A stretch of 56,122 nucleotides of DNA from Ectopseudomonas mendocina (GTDB lineage Bacteria; Pseudomonadota; Gammaproteobacteria; Pseudomonadales; Pseudomonadaceae): NCBI RefSeq assembly GCF_007049795.1, contig NZ_SCFY01000027.1, forward strand, positions 1-56,122. Direction: 5' to 3'. Below the pieces are notes generated by a model. It had not been told where the DNA came from and ran no database searches. It saw only the letters and a program-made list of their open reading frames with translations. The translations under genes were made by a program, and so were the position numbers. This document shows, piece by piece, positions 7,627 to 17,717 of this stretch. The stretch's first letter is position 1. Each line of letters starts with the position of its first letter.

Positions 7627-9054
7627 TTACAAACTCAGGAAACCGTCATACAGGCCGAATGCGGCAATGCCGGCGCCGATCAGTACGGCGATGAAGATCA
7701 GCTTCTCGACGCCCGTGAACACCGGTTGGCCCAGCTCGCGCTTGGCCTTGGCGAACAGGATTGCGCCAGGGGCATAGAGCAGCGCGGAGAGCAGCAGGTA
7801 CTGCACGCCGGCGGCGTACACCAGCCACACCGCATACAGCGTGGAGATCAGCGCGATCAGCAGATCCTTGTTGCGTTCGCCGGCGGCGTTTTCGTAGGTC
7901 TCGCCGCGCAAGGCCAGCAGCACGGCGTAGGCACTCGACCAGAAGTACGGCACCAGAATCATCGAGGTGGCCAGATACAGCAGGCTGAGGTAGGTGGACT
8001 CGCTGAACAGGGTGATGATCAGAAACAGCTGGATCAGCCCGTTGGACAGCCACAGCGCGTTAGCCGGGACCTGGTTGGCGTTCTCCTTGCGCAGGAACTC
8101 CGGCATGGTGTGGTCACTGGCGCTGGCGAAGAGAATCTCGGCGCACAGTAGTGTCCACGACAGCAGCGCCCCGGCCAGCGAGATGATCAGGCCGATGGAG
8201 ATCAGTTGCGCCCCCCAGGGGCCGACTACCTGTTCCAGCACGGCAGCCATCGACGGGTTTTTCAGTCCGGCCAGTTCGGCCTGGGCGAGGATGCCCTGAC
8301 TGAGGATGTTGACCAGCACTAATAGCAGGAGCACGCCGATGAAGCCGATGACGGTGGCCTTGCCGACATCGCTGCGTTTCTCGGCGCGGGCGGAGAAGAT
8401 GCTCGCACCCTCGATACCGATGAACACCCAGACGGTGACCAGCATCATGTTGCGCACCTGATCCATCACGCTGCCGAGCTCGGTGTTGCCGCTGCCCCAG
8501 AAGTCCGAGGTGAACACGTCCATCTTGAAGGCGACGGCGGCGATGACGATGAACAGCGCCAGCGGCAGCATCTTGGCGATGGTGGTGATGGTATTAATGA
8601 AGGCCGCTTCCCTGATCCCGCGCAGCACCAGAAAGTGCAGCAGCCAGAGCACGATAGAGGCGCAGATGATCGCCGGCAGGGTGTTGCCCTCGCCGAATAC
8701 CGGAAAGAAGTAGCCGAGGGTGGAGAACAGCAACACCATGTAGCTGACGTTGCCGATCCAGGCGCTGATCCAGTAACCCCAAGCCGAGGAGAAACCCATG
8801 TAGTCGCCGAAGCCGGCCTTAGCGTAGGCATACACCCCGCCATTGAGGTCGGGTTTGCGGTTGGCCAGGGTCTGGAAGACGAAAGCCAGGGTGAGCATGC
8901 CGACACCGGTGATCAGCCAGCCAATAAGGGTGGCGCCGGCACTGGCACTGGCGGCGATATTCTGCGGCAGGGAGAAGATCCCGCCGCCAACCATTGAACC
9001 AACAACCAGAGCGATCAACGCGCCGAGGCGCAGTTTTTGAGTCGAGTCAGACAT
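7627..9054 (-). CDS. arcD: Arginine/ornithine antiporter
   Basis: This inner-membrane APC-superfamily exchanger (475 aa, about 12-13 hydrophobic segments) imports arginine in exchange for ornithine, so the pathway needs no net transport energy. The N-terminal KLRLGALIALVVGSMVGGGI carries the G-S-M-V-G-G-G-I-F helix-1 motif of basic amino acid antiporters, followed by GGVYAYAKAGFG. It is the first gene of arcDABC. The upstream region holds a possible ANR half-conserved box (9116-9129), consistent with the oxygen-limitation control known for this operon. Confidence 0.95.
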   Translation of the reverse strand: MSDSTQKLRLGALIALVVGSMVGGGIFSLPQNIAASASAGATLIGWLITGVGMLTLAFVFQTLANRKPDLNGGVYAYAKAGFGDYMGFSSAWGYWISAWIGNVSYMVLLFSTLGYFFPVFGEGNTLPAIICASIVLWLLHFLVLRGIREAAFINTITTIAKMLPLALFIVIAAVAFKMDVFTSDFWGSGNTELGSVMDQVRNMMLVTVWVFIGIEGASIFSARAEKRSDVGKATVIGFIGVLLLLVLVNILSQGILAQAELAGLKNPSMAAVLEQVVGPWGAQLISIGLIISLAGALLSWTLLCAEILFASASDHTMPEFLRKENANQVPANALWLSNGLIQLFLIITLFSESTYLSLLYLATSMILVPYFWSSAYAVLLALRGETYENAAGERNKDLLIALISTLYAVWLVYAAGVQYLLLSALLYAPGAILFAKAKRELGQPVFTGVEKLIFIAVLIGAGIAAFGLYDGFLSL

Positions 9055-9115
9055 AGCGAGACCTCCTTGGTCTAGTAATAACTACCGGGCAGACTCTTTC
9101 GGAGTTTTCCTAATG

Positions 9116-9129
9116 TTTAACAAGTTCAA
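9116..9129 (-). promoter_or_regulatory. Possible ANR/FNR box upstream of arcD
   Basis: On the minus strand TTGAACTTGTTAAA lies about 62-75 bp before the arcD ATG. It matches the first half of the ANR consensus TTGAT-N4-ATCAA well and the second half partly. arcD of P. aeruginosa is ANR-controlled, which supports the guess, but the site is degenerate. Confidence 0.35.
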
Positions 9130-9195
9130 TGCAGTCGTGATAAATGGGGTTAGAAAGTTTGAAGGTGGTATCACGAAACCGCTGTCATTGCTGAA

Positions 9196-9411
9196 TCAGA
9201 GCGTCCTGATGGTATTCACCTGATCTTTATTTATACGTTGGGGTTTCCCGTCAGGTTGCTTAAATTCGTAGAAACCACTTTTTGCATCGTATTTGGGTTC
9301 GTCTAGTGTCTGGATTTCCTGACCGCTGTTGAGCACGATCAGCGAGGGGGTAGAACAGCCAGCAAGCAGGCTGAGAGTCAGAGCGGAAAGTACAAGGCAG
9401 ATTTTTTTCAT
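9196..9411 (-). CDS. YgdI/YgdR-family small lipoprotein
   Basis: The 71-aa precursor has a lipoprotein signal peptide with lipobox LLAGC (Cys 19). The mature domain reads IVLNSGQEIQTLDEPKYDAK, then SGFYEFKQPDGKPQRINKDQ, typical of the DUF903/YgdI-YgdR SH3-like family. Its start codon overlaps the stop of the TolC-family gene (ATGA at 9411-9408), so the two are translationally coupled. Function is unknown; it should be anchored in the envelope. Confidence 0.85.
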   Translation of the reverse strand: MKKICLVLSALTLSLLAGCSTPSLIVLNSGQEIQTLDEPKYDAKSGFYEFKQPDGKPQRINKDQVNTIRTL

Positions 9412-10859
9412 GATGATGCTCCTAAGTTGTCGTCAGTAAAGTTGGCTTCTAATGTTTCTTCCGGTAGGAAGTCTTTGTCCGGGTTGTAGTCAGGCTTGAG
9501 GAAGCTGTCCAGCGCTTCCAGGTCAGCCGGACTGAGGGTGCCGGCGGCCTGCTTCAGGCGCAGGTTGTTGAGGATGTAGTCATAGCGCGCGTCGTTGTAG
9601 TTGCGCACCGCGCTGTACAGCTGACGCTGGGCATCGAGCACATCGACGATGTTGCGGGTGCCGACCTGGTAGCCGATCTCGGTGGCTTCCAGGGCGCTCT
9701 GGTTGGAGATGATCGACTGGCGGCGCGCCTGCACGGTCTCCACGTCGGTATTCACCGCACGGAACAGGTTACGGGTGTTCTGCACCACCTGGCGGCGCAA
9801 GCTTTCGCGCAACTGCTCGGTCTGCCCCAGGCGCTGATAGGCCTCACGCACCTGCGAGCTGGTCAGGCCGCCGCTGTACAGCGGGATATTCAGTTGCAGG
9901 CCGATGGAGCGCTGCGAAACATCGCCACCGTATGTAGTGGGTGACGCAGCAGAGTTGGTAAAGCCCAGGCTGTCATTGTCGCCCTTCTGATAGCTGGCCA
10001 CGGCATCCAGGGTCGGCGCATGGCCGGCCTTGCGCTGGCGCAGGTTTTCCTCGGCAGCATCGACCGCGAAGAAGCTGGCCTGCAGATTGAGGTTCTGCGC
10101 AGCGGCGGTATCGACCCAGGTTTTGGCGTCGTTCGGTGTCGGCGCCAATACCGGCAAGGTATGCACGATACCTTCGACTGCCGTGTAGCTGCGATTGGTC
10201 AGCGCCACCAGGGCCTCGAAGGCATCATCCACGGCGCGCTCGGCGAGAATGCGGTTGGCTCGGGCAGTGTCGAAACCGGCCTGCGCTTCGAGCACGTCGG
10301 TCTTGTCGGAAAGGCCAACATCGAAGCGCTCGTTGGCCTGATCCAGCTGGCGCTTGAACGCCGCCTCTTCGGCACGGGTCGAGGCCAGGGTGTCCTGGGC
10401 GCGCAACACGGCAAAGTAGGTCTCGGCGCTCTGCAGAATCAAGCTCTGCTCGGTCGCTGACAGCTCCAGCGCCGCCTGCTCACTGGTCGCCTCGGCCGCC
10501 TGCAGCTGGAACCATCGATCGGCACGGAACAGTGGCTGGCTCAGGTTGGCCTGATACACCAGACCGCTGCGCGACAGGGTGTTACTCGGCGAATCGAGCT
10601 CGGTGCGGGTATCGCCATAATTGGCCCCCGCCGACAGGTTGGGCAGCAGCCCGGCACGCGCCTGCGGCACCACTTCGCGACGCGCCTGGTAGTCGGCGCG
10701 AGCGGCAGCGATATCGGCGTTGTTCTTCGCTGCTTGTTTGTACACGGTGACCAGGTCGGTTTTGGCCGGGGTGGGTAGGGAGGTTGCCCAGCCCTGTGCT
10801 GGGATGCCCAGGCAGATGGCTGTCACCAGGGCCAACCTAGCGGTTGTGGTTATCTCCAC
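9408..10859 (-). CDS. TolC-family outer membrane channel protein
   Basis: This 483-aa protein has a signal peptide (ARLALVTAICLGIPAQGWAT) and two repeated outer membrane efflux (OEP) domains with long amphipathic helices. Recognisable pieces include VVPQARAGLLPNLSAGANYG in the first repeat, and IGLQLNIPLYSGG and GYQVGTRNIVDVLDAQRQLY in the second. It would form the trimeric outer-membrane duct for the HlyD-ABC exporter encoded just upstream on the same strand (66-bp gap from the permease gene). The C-terminal tail after the second repeat is unusually acidic. Confidence 0.9.
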   Translation of the reverse strand: MEITTTARLALVTAICLGIPAQGWATSLPTPAKTDLVTVYKQAAKNNADIAAARADYQARREVVPQARAGLLPNLSAGANYGDTRTELDSPSNTLSRSGLVYQANLSQPLFRADRWFQLQAAEATSEQAALELSATEQSLILQSAETYFAVLRAQDTLASTRAEEAAFKRQLDQANERFDVGLSDKTDVLEAQAGFDTARANRILAERAVDDAFEALVALTNRSYTAVEGIVHTLPVLAPTPNDAKTWVDTAAAQNLNLQASFFAVDAAEENLRQRKAGHAPTLDAVASYQKGDNDSLGFTNSAASPTTYGGDVSQRSIGLQLNIPLYSGGLTSSQVREAYQRLGQTEQLRESLRRQVVQNTRNLFRAVNTDVETVQARRQSIISNQSALEATEIGYQVGTRNIVDVLDAQRQLYSAVRNYNDARYDYILNNLRLKQAAGTLSPADLEALDSFLKPDYNPDKDFLPEETLEANFTDDNLGASS

Positions 10860-10924
10860 GTATTAGTTTCCTTATTTGGTCTGTCTTGCATGTCTATTCG
10901 AATGGCACCGTGTGGATGGCCTTC

Positions 10925-12040
10925 TCAATGCAGGGATTTGCGCAGCCGCGACAAGGCACCGATGAAAAACACGCTACCGATGGCGCCTAGGGCAAGCATT
11001 TGCGGCCAGACGACAGCCGGGCCGGCGCCACGGAAGAGAATGGCTTGGGCTAGCTCGACGAAGTGCGTGGTGGGTGCCGCCAGCATGACGTTCTGTACGA
11101 CTTCCGGCATGCTTTCGCGCGGGGTCATGCCGCCGGAGAGAATCTGCAGAGGCATCAGCACGAGAATGATCAGCAGGCCCAGCTGTGGCATCGAGCGGGC
11201 CAGGGTGCCGAAGAAGATGCCCATCGAGGTGGTGGCGAACAGGTGCAGGGCGACACCGCCGAGGAACAACAGCACGGAGCCGGGAATGGGGACGGCCAGC
11301 CAGCCCTCGATGATGATGCGCATGGACAGGGCGGTGGCGGCCAGCACCACTAGGCCCATCGACCAGACCTTGGCCGACATGATCTCGAACGGCGTGACGG
11401 GCATCACCAGCAGGTGCTCGATGGTGCCGTGTTCGCGTTCGCGGATCAGTGCGGCGCCGGTGAGGATGATCGACAGCATGGTGATCTGGCTGACGATTGC
11501 GTTGACGGAGCCGAACCAGGATTGCACCAGGTTGGGGTTGTACTGCATGCGTACCACCGCTTCGACGGGTACCGCGTTGGCGCCACGAAAGCGCCTGAGG
11601 AACTCGCCGACCTCGTCATTAATGATCTGCTGGATATGTCCAGCCCCCGTGAACGCTTGGCTGACTTGTGTGGCATCGACATTGAGCTGGATGGTTGGCT
11701 GGCGTCCGGCTAGCAGATCTTGCTGGAACTGCGGCGGGATGTTCAGGGTGAAGGTATAGCGCCCGGCGTCCATGCCGCTGTCCATGGTTTCCAGGTCGAT
11801 GGCCGCGGGCTTGATGAAGTAGGGCAACTGGAAGCCGCCGACGATGCGCGTCGACAGTTGCGAGCGATCCTCGTCGAGCACGCCAATGCTGGCCCGGTGC
11901 GGCGACTCCGGCACACTGTTGGCTTGGGAGTAAATGCTCAGGGTGAAGGCGTAGAGGATCAGCAGCAACAGGGCCGGGTCGCGATACAGGCTGCGCAGTT
12001 CCTTGATGCCCAACTGCAGGATGTTGTTCAGTTTGCGCAT
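10925..12040 (-). CDS. yhhJ: ABC-2 type permease (YhhJ-like)
   Basis: The 371-aa membrane protein has an N-terminal transmembrane anchor (PALLLLILYAFTLSIYSQAN), a large periplasmic loop and a C-terminal cluster of about five transmembrane helices containing IREREHGTIEHLLVMPVTPF, the hallmark of ABC-2 permeases. It is one codon downstream of the RbbA-like ATPase/permease, forming a YhiI-RbbA-YhhJ type exporter. The substrate is unknown. Confidence 0.88.
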   Translation of the reverse strand: MRKLNNILQLGIKELRSLYRDPALLLLILYAFTLSIYSQANSVPESPHRASIGVLDEDRSQLSTRIVGGFQLPYFIKPAAIDLETMDSGMDAGRYTFTLNIPPQFQQDLLAGRQPTIQLNVDATQVSQAFTGAGHIQQIINDEVGEFLRRFRGANAVPVEAVVRMQYNPNLVQSWFGSVNAIVSQITMLSIILTGAALIREREHGTIEHLLVMPVTPFEIMSAKVWSMGLVVLAATALSMRIIIEGWLAVPIPGSVLLFLGGVALHLFATTSMGIFFGTLARSMPQLGLLIILVLMPLQILSGGMTPRESMPEVVQNVMLAAPTTHFVELAQAILFRGAGPAVVWPQMLALGAIGSVFFIGALSRLRKSLH

Positions 12041-12041
12041 C

Positions 12042-14780
12042 TTATTTCTCCTGCTTCTTCAGGCCGGCGACGCTGAGCAGGGTCAGTGTGGGGATGGTGA
12101 TCAGCAAGGGAATGAAGTAGGGGTAGAGTTCGGCCAGGCCCAGCGCCTTGGAGAACACGCCACGGCTGATGATCAGGAAATGGCTGGTCGGGTAGAGGTT
12201 GCCGATCAAGGCGCTGGCGCCTTCCAAGGCCGATACCGGGTGGATCAGACCGGAGAATTGCGTAGCCGGCACCACGGTGGCGATGGCGGTGCCGAAGATC
12301 GCGGCGATCTGGCTATTGAGCACCGAGGAGATCAGCAGGCCGAGGCTGGTGGCGCAGGTCACGTAGAGCAGTGCGCCGAGTGTCAGGGTCAGCATGCTGC
12401 CCTTGACCGGCACATCGAAGAAGCAGACCGAGAAGGCCACCAGCATGAAGAAGTTGGCCATGCCCAGGGCGATATAGGGCAACTGCTTGCCGATCAGGAA
12501 CTCCAGGCGGGTCACCGGCGTGACGTAGAAGTTGGTGATCGAGCCCAGCTCCTTTTCCCGCACCACGCCCAGGGCGGTGAGCATCGCCGGAATCATCATC
12601 AACAGGATCGGGATCACCGCCGGCACCATGGCTTGCAGGCTTTGCACATCGGGGTTGTAGCGGTAGCGCAGGGCGATGTCGAACTGGCTGCGGGCCGCAT
12701 TCCCGGGAGCCGTCGCGGCAAGCTGCTGCAGGTAGCCCTGGTGGATGCCCTGTACGTAGCCCTTGACCGTATTGGCGCGGGTCGGCATGGCGCCGTCGAC
12801 CCAGAATCCCAGCTGTGGTACGTCACCGCGCTTGAGCTCGCGACCGAAGCCTGGCGGAATCTCCACGGCCAGGCTGATATCGCCCTGGCGCATGCGCCGT
12901 TCGAGTTCGTCGTAGTCGCGCAGTGGCGGTTTTTCCTGGAAATAGCGCGAGCCGGTAAGGGTCTCGGCATAGGCGGCGCTGGTGGTGGTCTGGTCGCGAT
13001 CGAGTACCGCGTAGCTCAGATCCTCGACATCCAGGTTGATGCCGTAGCCCATGATGAACATCAGCAGAACCGTACCGATCAAGGCCAGGGTGGCGCGAAC
13101 AGGATCGCGGCGCAGTTCCATGGCTTCGCGCTGGGCGTAGCTGTACAGGCGCCGAGGGCTGAAACATGATTTTGCCGCGCTGGCATGGACGAATTCCGCC
13201 TCCTCTGGTGCCTGCTGCGGGGCGTCCGCCGGTGTGTCGTCAGCGGCATCGCGCAGGTAGGCGATGAAGGTTTCTTCCAAGGTGGACAGGCCGCGCTTGG
13301 CCATCAGCGCCTGCGGCGTGTCACTGTCCAACACGCGGCCGGCGTGCATCATCGACATGCGGTCGCAGCGCAGCGCCTCGTTCATGAAATGGGTGGAAAT
13401 GAAGATGGTCACGCCATCCTTGCGCGACAGGTCGATCAACAGCTCCCAGAAGCCGTCGCGGGCTACCGGGTCGACGCCGGAAGTCGGCTCGTCGAGGATC
13501 AGGATCTCCGGCTGGTGAATCACCGCCACCGCCAGCGACAGGCGCTGGCGCACCCCCAGGGGCAGATCCTCCGGCAACTGCTCGGCGACTCCCTGAAGAT
13601 CGAACCTGTCGAGCATTTCCTGAATGCGCGCGGGACGCCGTTGCGGCGGGATTTCGAACAGCCGGGCATGCAGGTCGAGGTTCTGCAGCACACTCAACTC
13701 GCTGTACAGCGAGAACGCCTGGGACATGTAGCCGACCCGGCGGCGGGTGTCGATGTTCCTTGGGTCGACCGGTTTGCCGAACAGGAAGGCTTCGCCTTCG
13801 CTGGCCGGCTGCAGCCCGGTGAGCATCTTCATGGTGGTCGACTTGCCGCAGCCGTTGGAGCCGAGGAAGCCGAAGATTTCCCCGCGCTCGATGCGGAAAT
13901 CTACATGATCGACGGCGACGAAATCACCAAAGCGGCAGGTCAGGCCGTGCGCCTCGATGGCCACCGCATTCTCGCCGCTGGCCGCCGGGCGCGGTGGAAT
14001 CACTAGGGTATGGTGGCCGCTGCGCTTGGCTTCGGGCAACAGGGCGATGAAGGCTTCTTCCAGATTGTCGGTGCCGGTGCGTTCGAGCAGTTCGCCAGGG
14101 GTTCCGATATCCAGCACCTTGCCGTCGTCCATGGCCACCAGCCAGTCGAAACGCTGGGCTTCGTCCATGTAGGCGGTGGCGACCAGCACGCTCATGCCGG
14201 GGCGGCGCTTGCGAATGCGCTCGATCAATTCCCAGAACTGGTTGCGCGCCAGCGGGTCGACGCCGGTGGTGGGTTCGTCGAGGATCAACAGATCCGGGTC
14301 GTGGATCAGCGCACAGCACAAGCCGAGCTTCTGTTTCATGCCGCCGGACAGCTTGCCCGCCGGGCGTTCGACAAACGGCGCCAGGCCGGTGCTTTGCGTC
14401 AGGTCGGCAATCCGCGCCCTGCGCTCCTGCTCATCCTGGCCGAACAGGCGGCCGAAGAAGTCGAGGTTCTCGAACACGGTCAGGGTCGGGTAGAGATTCT
14501 TGCCCAGGCCCTGGGGCATGTAGGCGATGCGCGGGCAGACGTCGCGGCGGTGGCCGGCATCGGCCATGTCGCCGTCGAGCACCCGTATCGTGCCGTCCTG
14601 CATCCTACGCGCCCCGGCGATCAGGGCCAGCAGGCTGGACTTGCCCACGCCATCTGGGCCGATCAGGCCGACCATGCGGTTGGCGGGGATGTCGAGGGTG
14701 ACCGCGTCCACCGCGCAGGTTTTGTTGTAGCGCAGGCTGACCTCGATCAGTTGCACCACGCTGGGGTCGTTCGCTGTCAT
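12042..14780 (-). CDS. rbbA: Double-ATPase ABC transporter with fused permease (RbbA-like)
   Basis: The 912-aa protein carries two ABC ATPase domains and a C-terminal ABC-2 membrane domain. The first has Walker A GPDGVGKSSLL, signature LSGGMKQKLG and Walker B LLILDEPTTGVDP. The second has GSNGCGKSTTMK, LPLGVRQRLSL and ILILDEPTSGVDP. The membrane domain contains VVREKELGSITNFYVTPVTR. The GPDGVGKS variant of the first P-loop is typical of RbbA. Start MTANDPSVV at 14780 is chosen because it overlaps the HlyD stop as ATGA and the upstream codons are not conserved. RbbA homologues are described as ribosome-associated ATPases and putative exporters; the neighbours here favour export. Confidence 0.9.
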   Translation of the reverse strand: MTANDPSVVQLIEVSLRYNKTCAVDAVTLDIPANRMVGLIGPDGVGKSSLLALIAGARRMQDGTIRVLDGDMADAGHRRDVCPRIAYMPQGLGKNLYPTLTVFENLDFFGRLFGQDEQERRARIADLTQSTGLAPFVERPAGKLSGGMKQKLGLCCALIHDPDLLILDEPTTGVDPLARNQFWELIERIRKRRPGMSVLVATAYMDEAQRFDWLVAMDDGKVLDIGTPGELLERTGTDNLEEAFIALLPEAKRSGHHTLVIPPRPAASGENAVAIEAHGLTCRFGDFVAVDHVDFRIERGEIFGFLGSNGCGKSTTMKMLTGLQPASEGEAFLFGKPVDPRNIDTRRRVGYMSQAFSLYSELSVLQNLDLHARLFEIPPQRRPARIQEMLDRFDLQGVAEQLPEDLPLGVRQRLSLAVAVIHQPEILILDEPTSGVDPVARDGFWELLIDLSRKDGVTIFISTHFMNEALRCDRMSMMHAGRVLDSDTPQALMAKRGLSTLEETFIAYLRDAADDTPADAPQQAPEEAEFVHASAAKSCFSPRRLYSYAQREAMELRRDPVRATLALIGTVLLMFIMGYGINLDVEDLSYAVLDRDQTTTSAAYAETLTGSRYFQEKPPLRDYDELERRMRQGDISLAVEIPPGFGRELKRGDVPQLGFWVDGAMPTRANTVKGYVQGIHQGYLQQLAATAPGNAARSQFDIALRYRYNPDVQSLQAMVPAVIPILLMMIPAMLTALGVVREKELGSITNFYVTPVTRLEFLIGKQLPYIALGMANFFMLVAFSVCFFDVPVKGSMLTLTLGALLYVTCATSLGLLISSVLNSQIAAIFGTAIATVVPATQFSGLIHPVSALEGASALIGNLYPTSHFLIISRGVFSKALGLAELYPYFIPLLITIPTLTLLSVAGLKKQEK

Positions 14781-15850
14781 GGTGTGATTCGCACGTGCAG
14801 GCTTTCGGGCCACTCGGCGGCGGCGTCAAGTTTCAGGTAGGCCATGCCGGGAACCCCGGTCTTGACCTGTTCGAGGTGTTTTTGCAGCAGTTCTGGATCG
14901 ATTCGGGCCTTGACCCGGAACATCAGTTTTTCCCGTTCGTTGGCGGTTTCCACTGTCTTGGGGGTGAACTGTGCGACGCTGGCGACGAAGGTCACCTTGG
15001 CTGGAATTACATATTGCGGTGCGGCATCCAGGATCAGTCGCACGTCCGCGCCCAGGGCGACTCGACCAGCCTGTTGCGCCGGCAGGAAGACGTTCATGTA
15101 CACGTCGTTGAGGTCGACCAGATTGAGTACCTTGCCGCCGGCACCCAAGACTTCACCTGGCTGGCTGACGCGATACTGCACACGGCCACTTCGGGGCGCC
15201 TTTAGCCGGCTGTCCTCGATATCCGCTTGCAGCCGCTCGACGCTGGCCTGGGCTGCCTCCACGCTGGATTCGGCCTCGATCACCTGCGATTGCGCAGCAT
15301 CTATGGCGGCCTGGCTCGACAGAACCTGGGAACGGGCGGCGCTGAGTGCGGCCTGGCTGCTTTGCAGGGCGGCCAGGTCATCGTCGAGTTTCTGCTGGGG
15401 CAAGGCATTGCGTCTGACCAGGGTCTCGGTACGGGCGTAGCGCTTCTGCGCCGCAGTCAGCTCGGCCTGACGCTGGTGCACAACGGCTTCGGCGGTGGCT
15501 TTCTCGCTGATGCGCAGGGAAACTTGGGAATGGGCCGTGCGGGTGGCGTTCTGCGCCTGGCGAACCTGGGCCTGGGCCTGGCTCAACTGGGCGGTGAGCA
15601 CCTGGATGTCCATTTGCGCGAGTACTTGTCCGGCGGCGACGAAATCGCCTTCGTCGACGTCGATCTGCAGCAGACGGCCAGCTAGTTTCGTGGCGACGTC
15701 CACTTCGGTTGCCTCGATCCGGCCATTGGCGCTGGCGAAACCGGAACCCAGGCCGCTCGGGCGCAGTTCCAGCCAGACCAGTGCGGCCACGGCGGCCAGG
15801 GCGACGGCGGAGGCCGTGTGGATCAGGGTTTTCTTCTGTTGTGGCTTCAT
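14777..15850 (-). CDS. HlyD-family periplasmic adaptor (YhiI-like)
   Basis: The 357-aa protein has an N-terminal signal anchor (TLIHTASAVALAAVAALVWL) and a biotinyl-lipoyl-like half (NGRIEATEVDVATKLAGRLL). A long coiled-coil hairpin spans about residues 80-200, and the second half reads LKAPRSGRVQYRVSQPGEVL. It would bridge the inner-membrane ABC proteins and the TolC-type channel. Start MKPQQKK at 15850 fits an AGGA 12 nt upstream. The gene begins 26 bp after the phbC stop, so phb transcription may run into this exporter operon. Confidence 0.88.
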   Translation of the reverse strand: MKPQQKKTLIHTASAVALAAVAALVWLELRPSGLGSGFASANGRIEATEVDVATKLAGRLLQIDVDEGDFVAAGQVLAQMDIQVLTAQLSQAQAQVRQAQNATRTAHSQVSLRISEKATAEAVVHQRQAELTAAQKRYARTETLVRRNALPQQKLDDDLAALQSSQAALSAARSQVLSSQAAIDAAQSQVIEAESSVEAAQASVERLQADIEDSRLKAPRSGRVQYRVSQPGEVLGAGGKVLNLVDLNDVYMNVFLPAQQAGRVALGADVRLILDAAPQYVIPAKVTFVASVAQFTPKTVETANEREKLMFRVKARIDPELLQKHLEQVKTGVPGMAYLKLDAAAEWPESLHVRITP

Positions 15851-15876
15851 CGAGGGTTTTCCTAAACTTCGGGCGG

Positions 15877-17583
15877 TCATTGCTTCACGTAGCGCCCAGG
15901 CGCTTGTTCTAGGGGAGGGTATTCGGCATTGCCCATCCGCGTGATGGCGGGCCGGAGCTCGCCGGCATGCCCGGCCAGCCAGGCGAACCAATCGACCCAC
16001 CAACTACCTGCGTGTTGTTGAGCGCTTTGTAGCCAGTCGTCAGCAATCGGCGTGATGTGCTCGTTTACCCAGTAATGGCGTTTGTTGCTTGCTGGTGGGT
16101 TAATCACTCCGGCGATGTGGCCAGAAGATCCGAGGACGAAGCGTTTCGATCCCCCAAGAAGAGCCGTGCTGGCATAGGCACTGCGCCATGGGACTATGTG
16201 GTCATCGTGGGTTCCGAGGAGGTAGGCTGGCGCCTCTATGGAGCGCAGATCCAGCTTGACCCCGCACAGCTCCAGCTCGCCCGACTTGAGGTCGTTCTGC
16301 AGGTAGGTGTGGCGCAGATACCAGCAGTACATGGGGCCAGGTAGGTTGGTACTGTCGTTGTTCCAGAACAGCAGATCTAGGGCGCGTGGTTTCTGTCCCT
16401 TGAGGTACTTGTCGACGTTGTAGTTCCACCACAGCTCGTTGGGCCGCAGCAGGGAGAAGGTGTTGCCCATATCCTCTCCGCGGAACAGGCCACATTTACC
16501 ACCATGGCCACCGATGGTGCGCTCGCGGTAGGCCACCAGTTGCTCATCGACAAAGACACTGATCGGCCCGGTATCAAGGTAGTCGAGGAAGGTGGCGAAC
16601 AGGCTCAGACTGGCAATGTCGTGGTCGCCCCTCGCAGCCAGCACTGCCAACGCGCAGCTCAGCAGGGTGCCGCCGATGCAGAAGCCCAGGCAGTTCAGAT
16701 GACGCTCGCCACTGATGACCCGGGTAGTGCGTAGGGCGCTGATCACTCCGTCCTGGATGATCTGCTCCCAGGTGATGTCAGCCTGTTTCTGGGTGAAGTT
16801 GCGCCAGGACATCAGGAATACCGGGTGACCCTGTTCCAGCAGATGGCGAACCAGAGAATTTTCCGGGCTGAGGTCGAGGATGTAGTACTTGTTGATGGCC
16901 GGCGGGACGATAAATATTGGCCTCTGGTACTGTGTATCGGTGAGCGGCAGGTATTGGATCAACTGGAACAGCGGAGTTTCCAGCACCACCTCACCGGGAG
17001 TGACGGCGAGATTCACGCCAACTTCGAAGTCGCCTCGGTCGCATTGACGCAACTTGCCTTCTTGTAGGTCTCCGGCCAGATGCAATAGACCACTGAGCAG
17101 GCTGGCCCCCTGGGTTTCCACCAGGCATTTCAGGGCATCGGGATTGCTCAGCAGGAAGTTGCTCGGGGCGCTTGCGGCGATTGCCTGCTCGATCAGGTAG
17201 CGCAGACGCTGACGTGGCTTCTCTTCTTTGATGGTGAGCAGCTCCAGCAATTTCAGCAGAAATCCGGAATTCAGCAGGTAGAAGGCGGCCATGGAACCGA
17301 ACAACGGTTCACTCCAGTTGCCACTAGCGAAACGCCGGTCGTCGAAGTCGAACGGTTGACGGGCCAGCAGTTGCTGGCCAAGCGCTGTCCATTGTTGCTG
17401 GTAGTCAACCTGCAATTGTTCCAACGCTTCGGGGGAGACATTGAACCACTGGCTTTGGTCATGCCCGTTGAACCAAGAGTTTTGCGCTACGTACAGGCGC
17501 AGTTGCTGTAGGGCGAAGCTGGTGATGAAAGGCGCCTGTCCTGACCAGTAGTGAGCGAAAGAATGTGAATTGTTCATGTTCAT
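15877..17583 (-). CDS. phbC: Poly(3-hydroxybutyrate) synthase, class I
   Basis: It polymerises (R)-3-hydroxybutyryl-CoA into PHB at the granule surface. The 568-aa protein has the PhaC N-terminal domain (WFNVSPEALEQLQVDYQQQW) followed by an alpha/beta-hydrolase fold. The lipase-like box GFCIGG carries the catalytic Cys; the Asp is in GTHDDHIVPW and the His in GSSGHIAGVINPP. The class I motif YYILDLSPENSLVRHLLEQG is present. The start at 17583 (MNMNNSHSF) fits the family; 17577 is an alternative. It is last in phbBAC, the order reported for the Pseudomonas sp. 61-3 phb locus. Confidence 0.93.
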   Translation of the reverse strand: MNMNNSHSFAHYWSGQAPFITSFALQQLRLYVAQNSWFNGHDQSQWFNVSPEALEQLQVDYQQQWTALGQQLLARQPFDFDDRRFASGNWSEPLFGSMAAFYLLNSGFLLKLLELLTIKEEKPRQRLRYLIEQAIAASAPSNFLLSNPDALKCLVETQGASLLSGLLHLAGDLQEGKLRQCDRGDFEVGVNLAVTPGEVVLETPLFQLIQYLPLTDTQYQRPIFIVPPAINKYYILDLSPENSLVRHLLEQGHPVFLMSWRNFTQKQADITWEQIIQDGVISALRTTRVISGERHLNCLGFCIGGTLLSCALAVLAARGDHDIASLSLFATFLDYLDTGPISVFVDEQLVAYRERTIGGHGGKCGLFRGEDMGNTFSLLRPNELWWNYNVDKYLKGQKPRALDLLFWNNDSTNLPGPMYCWYLRHTYLQNDLKSGELELCGVKLDLRSIEAPAYLLGTHDDHIVPWRSAYASTALLGGSKRFVLGSSGHIAGVINPPASNKRHYWVNEHITPIADDWLQSAQQHAGSWWVDWFAWLAGHAGELRPAITRMGNAEYPPLEQAPGRYVKQ

Positions 17584-17717
17584 GGTTTGTCCAAGAAAAT
17601 GAAAAAAGGCCGCGCCCGGCAAAGGGCACGGTGCGATCATTTCGGGGAATACCCTCACCGCCATCCAGGCGGTGAGGGTGCAGGGGAGCTCGCCCGATAG
17701 ATCCGCGAAATCGTTAG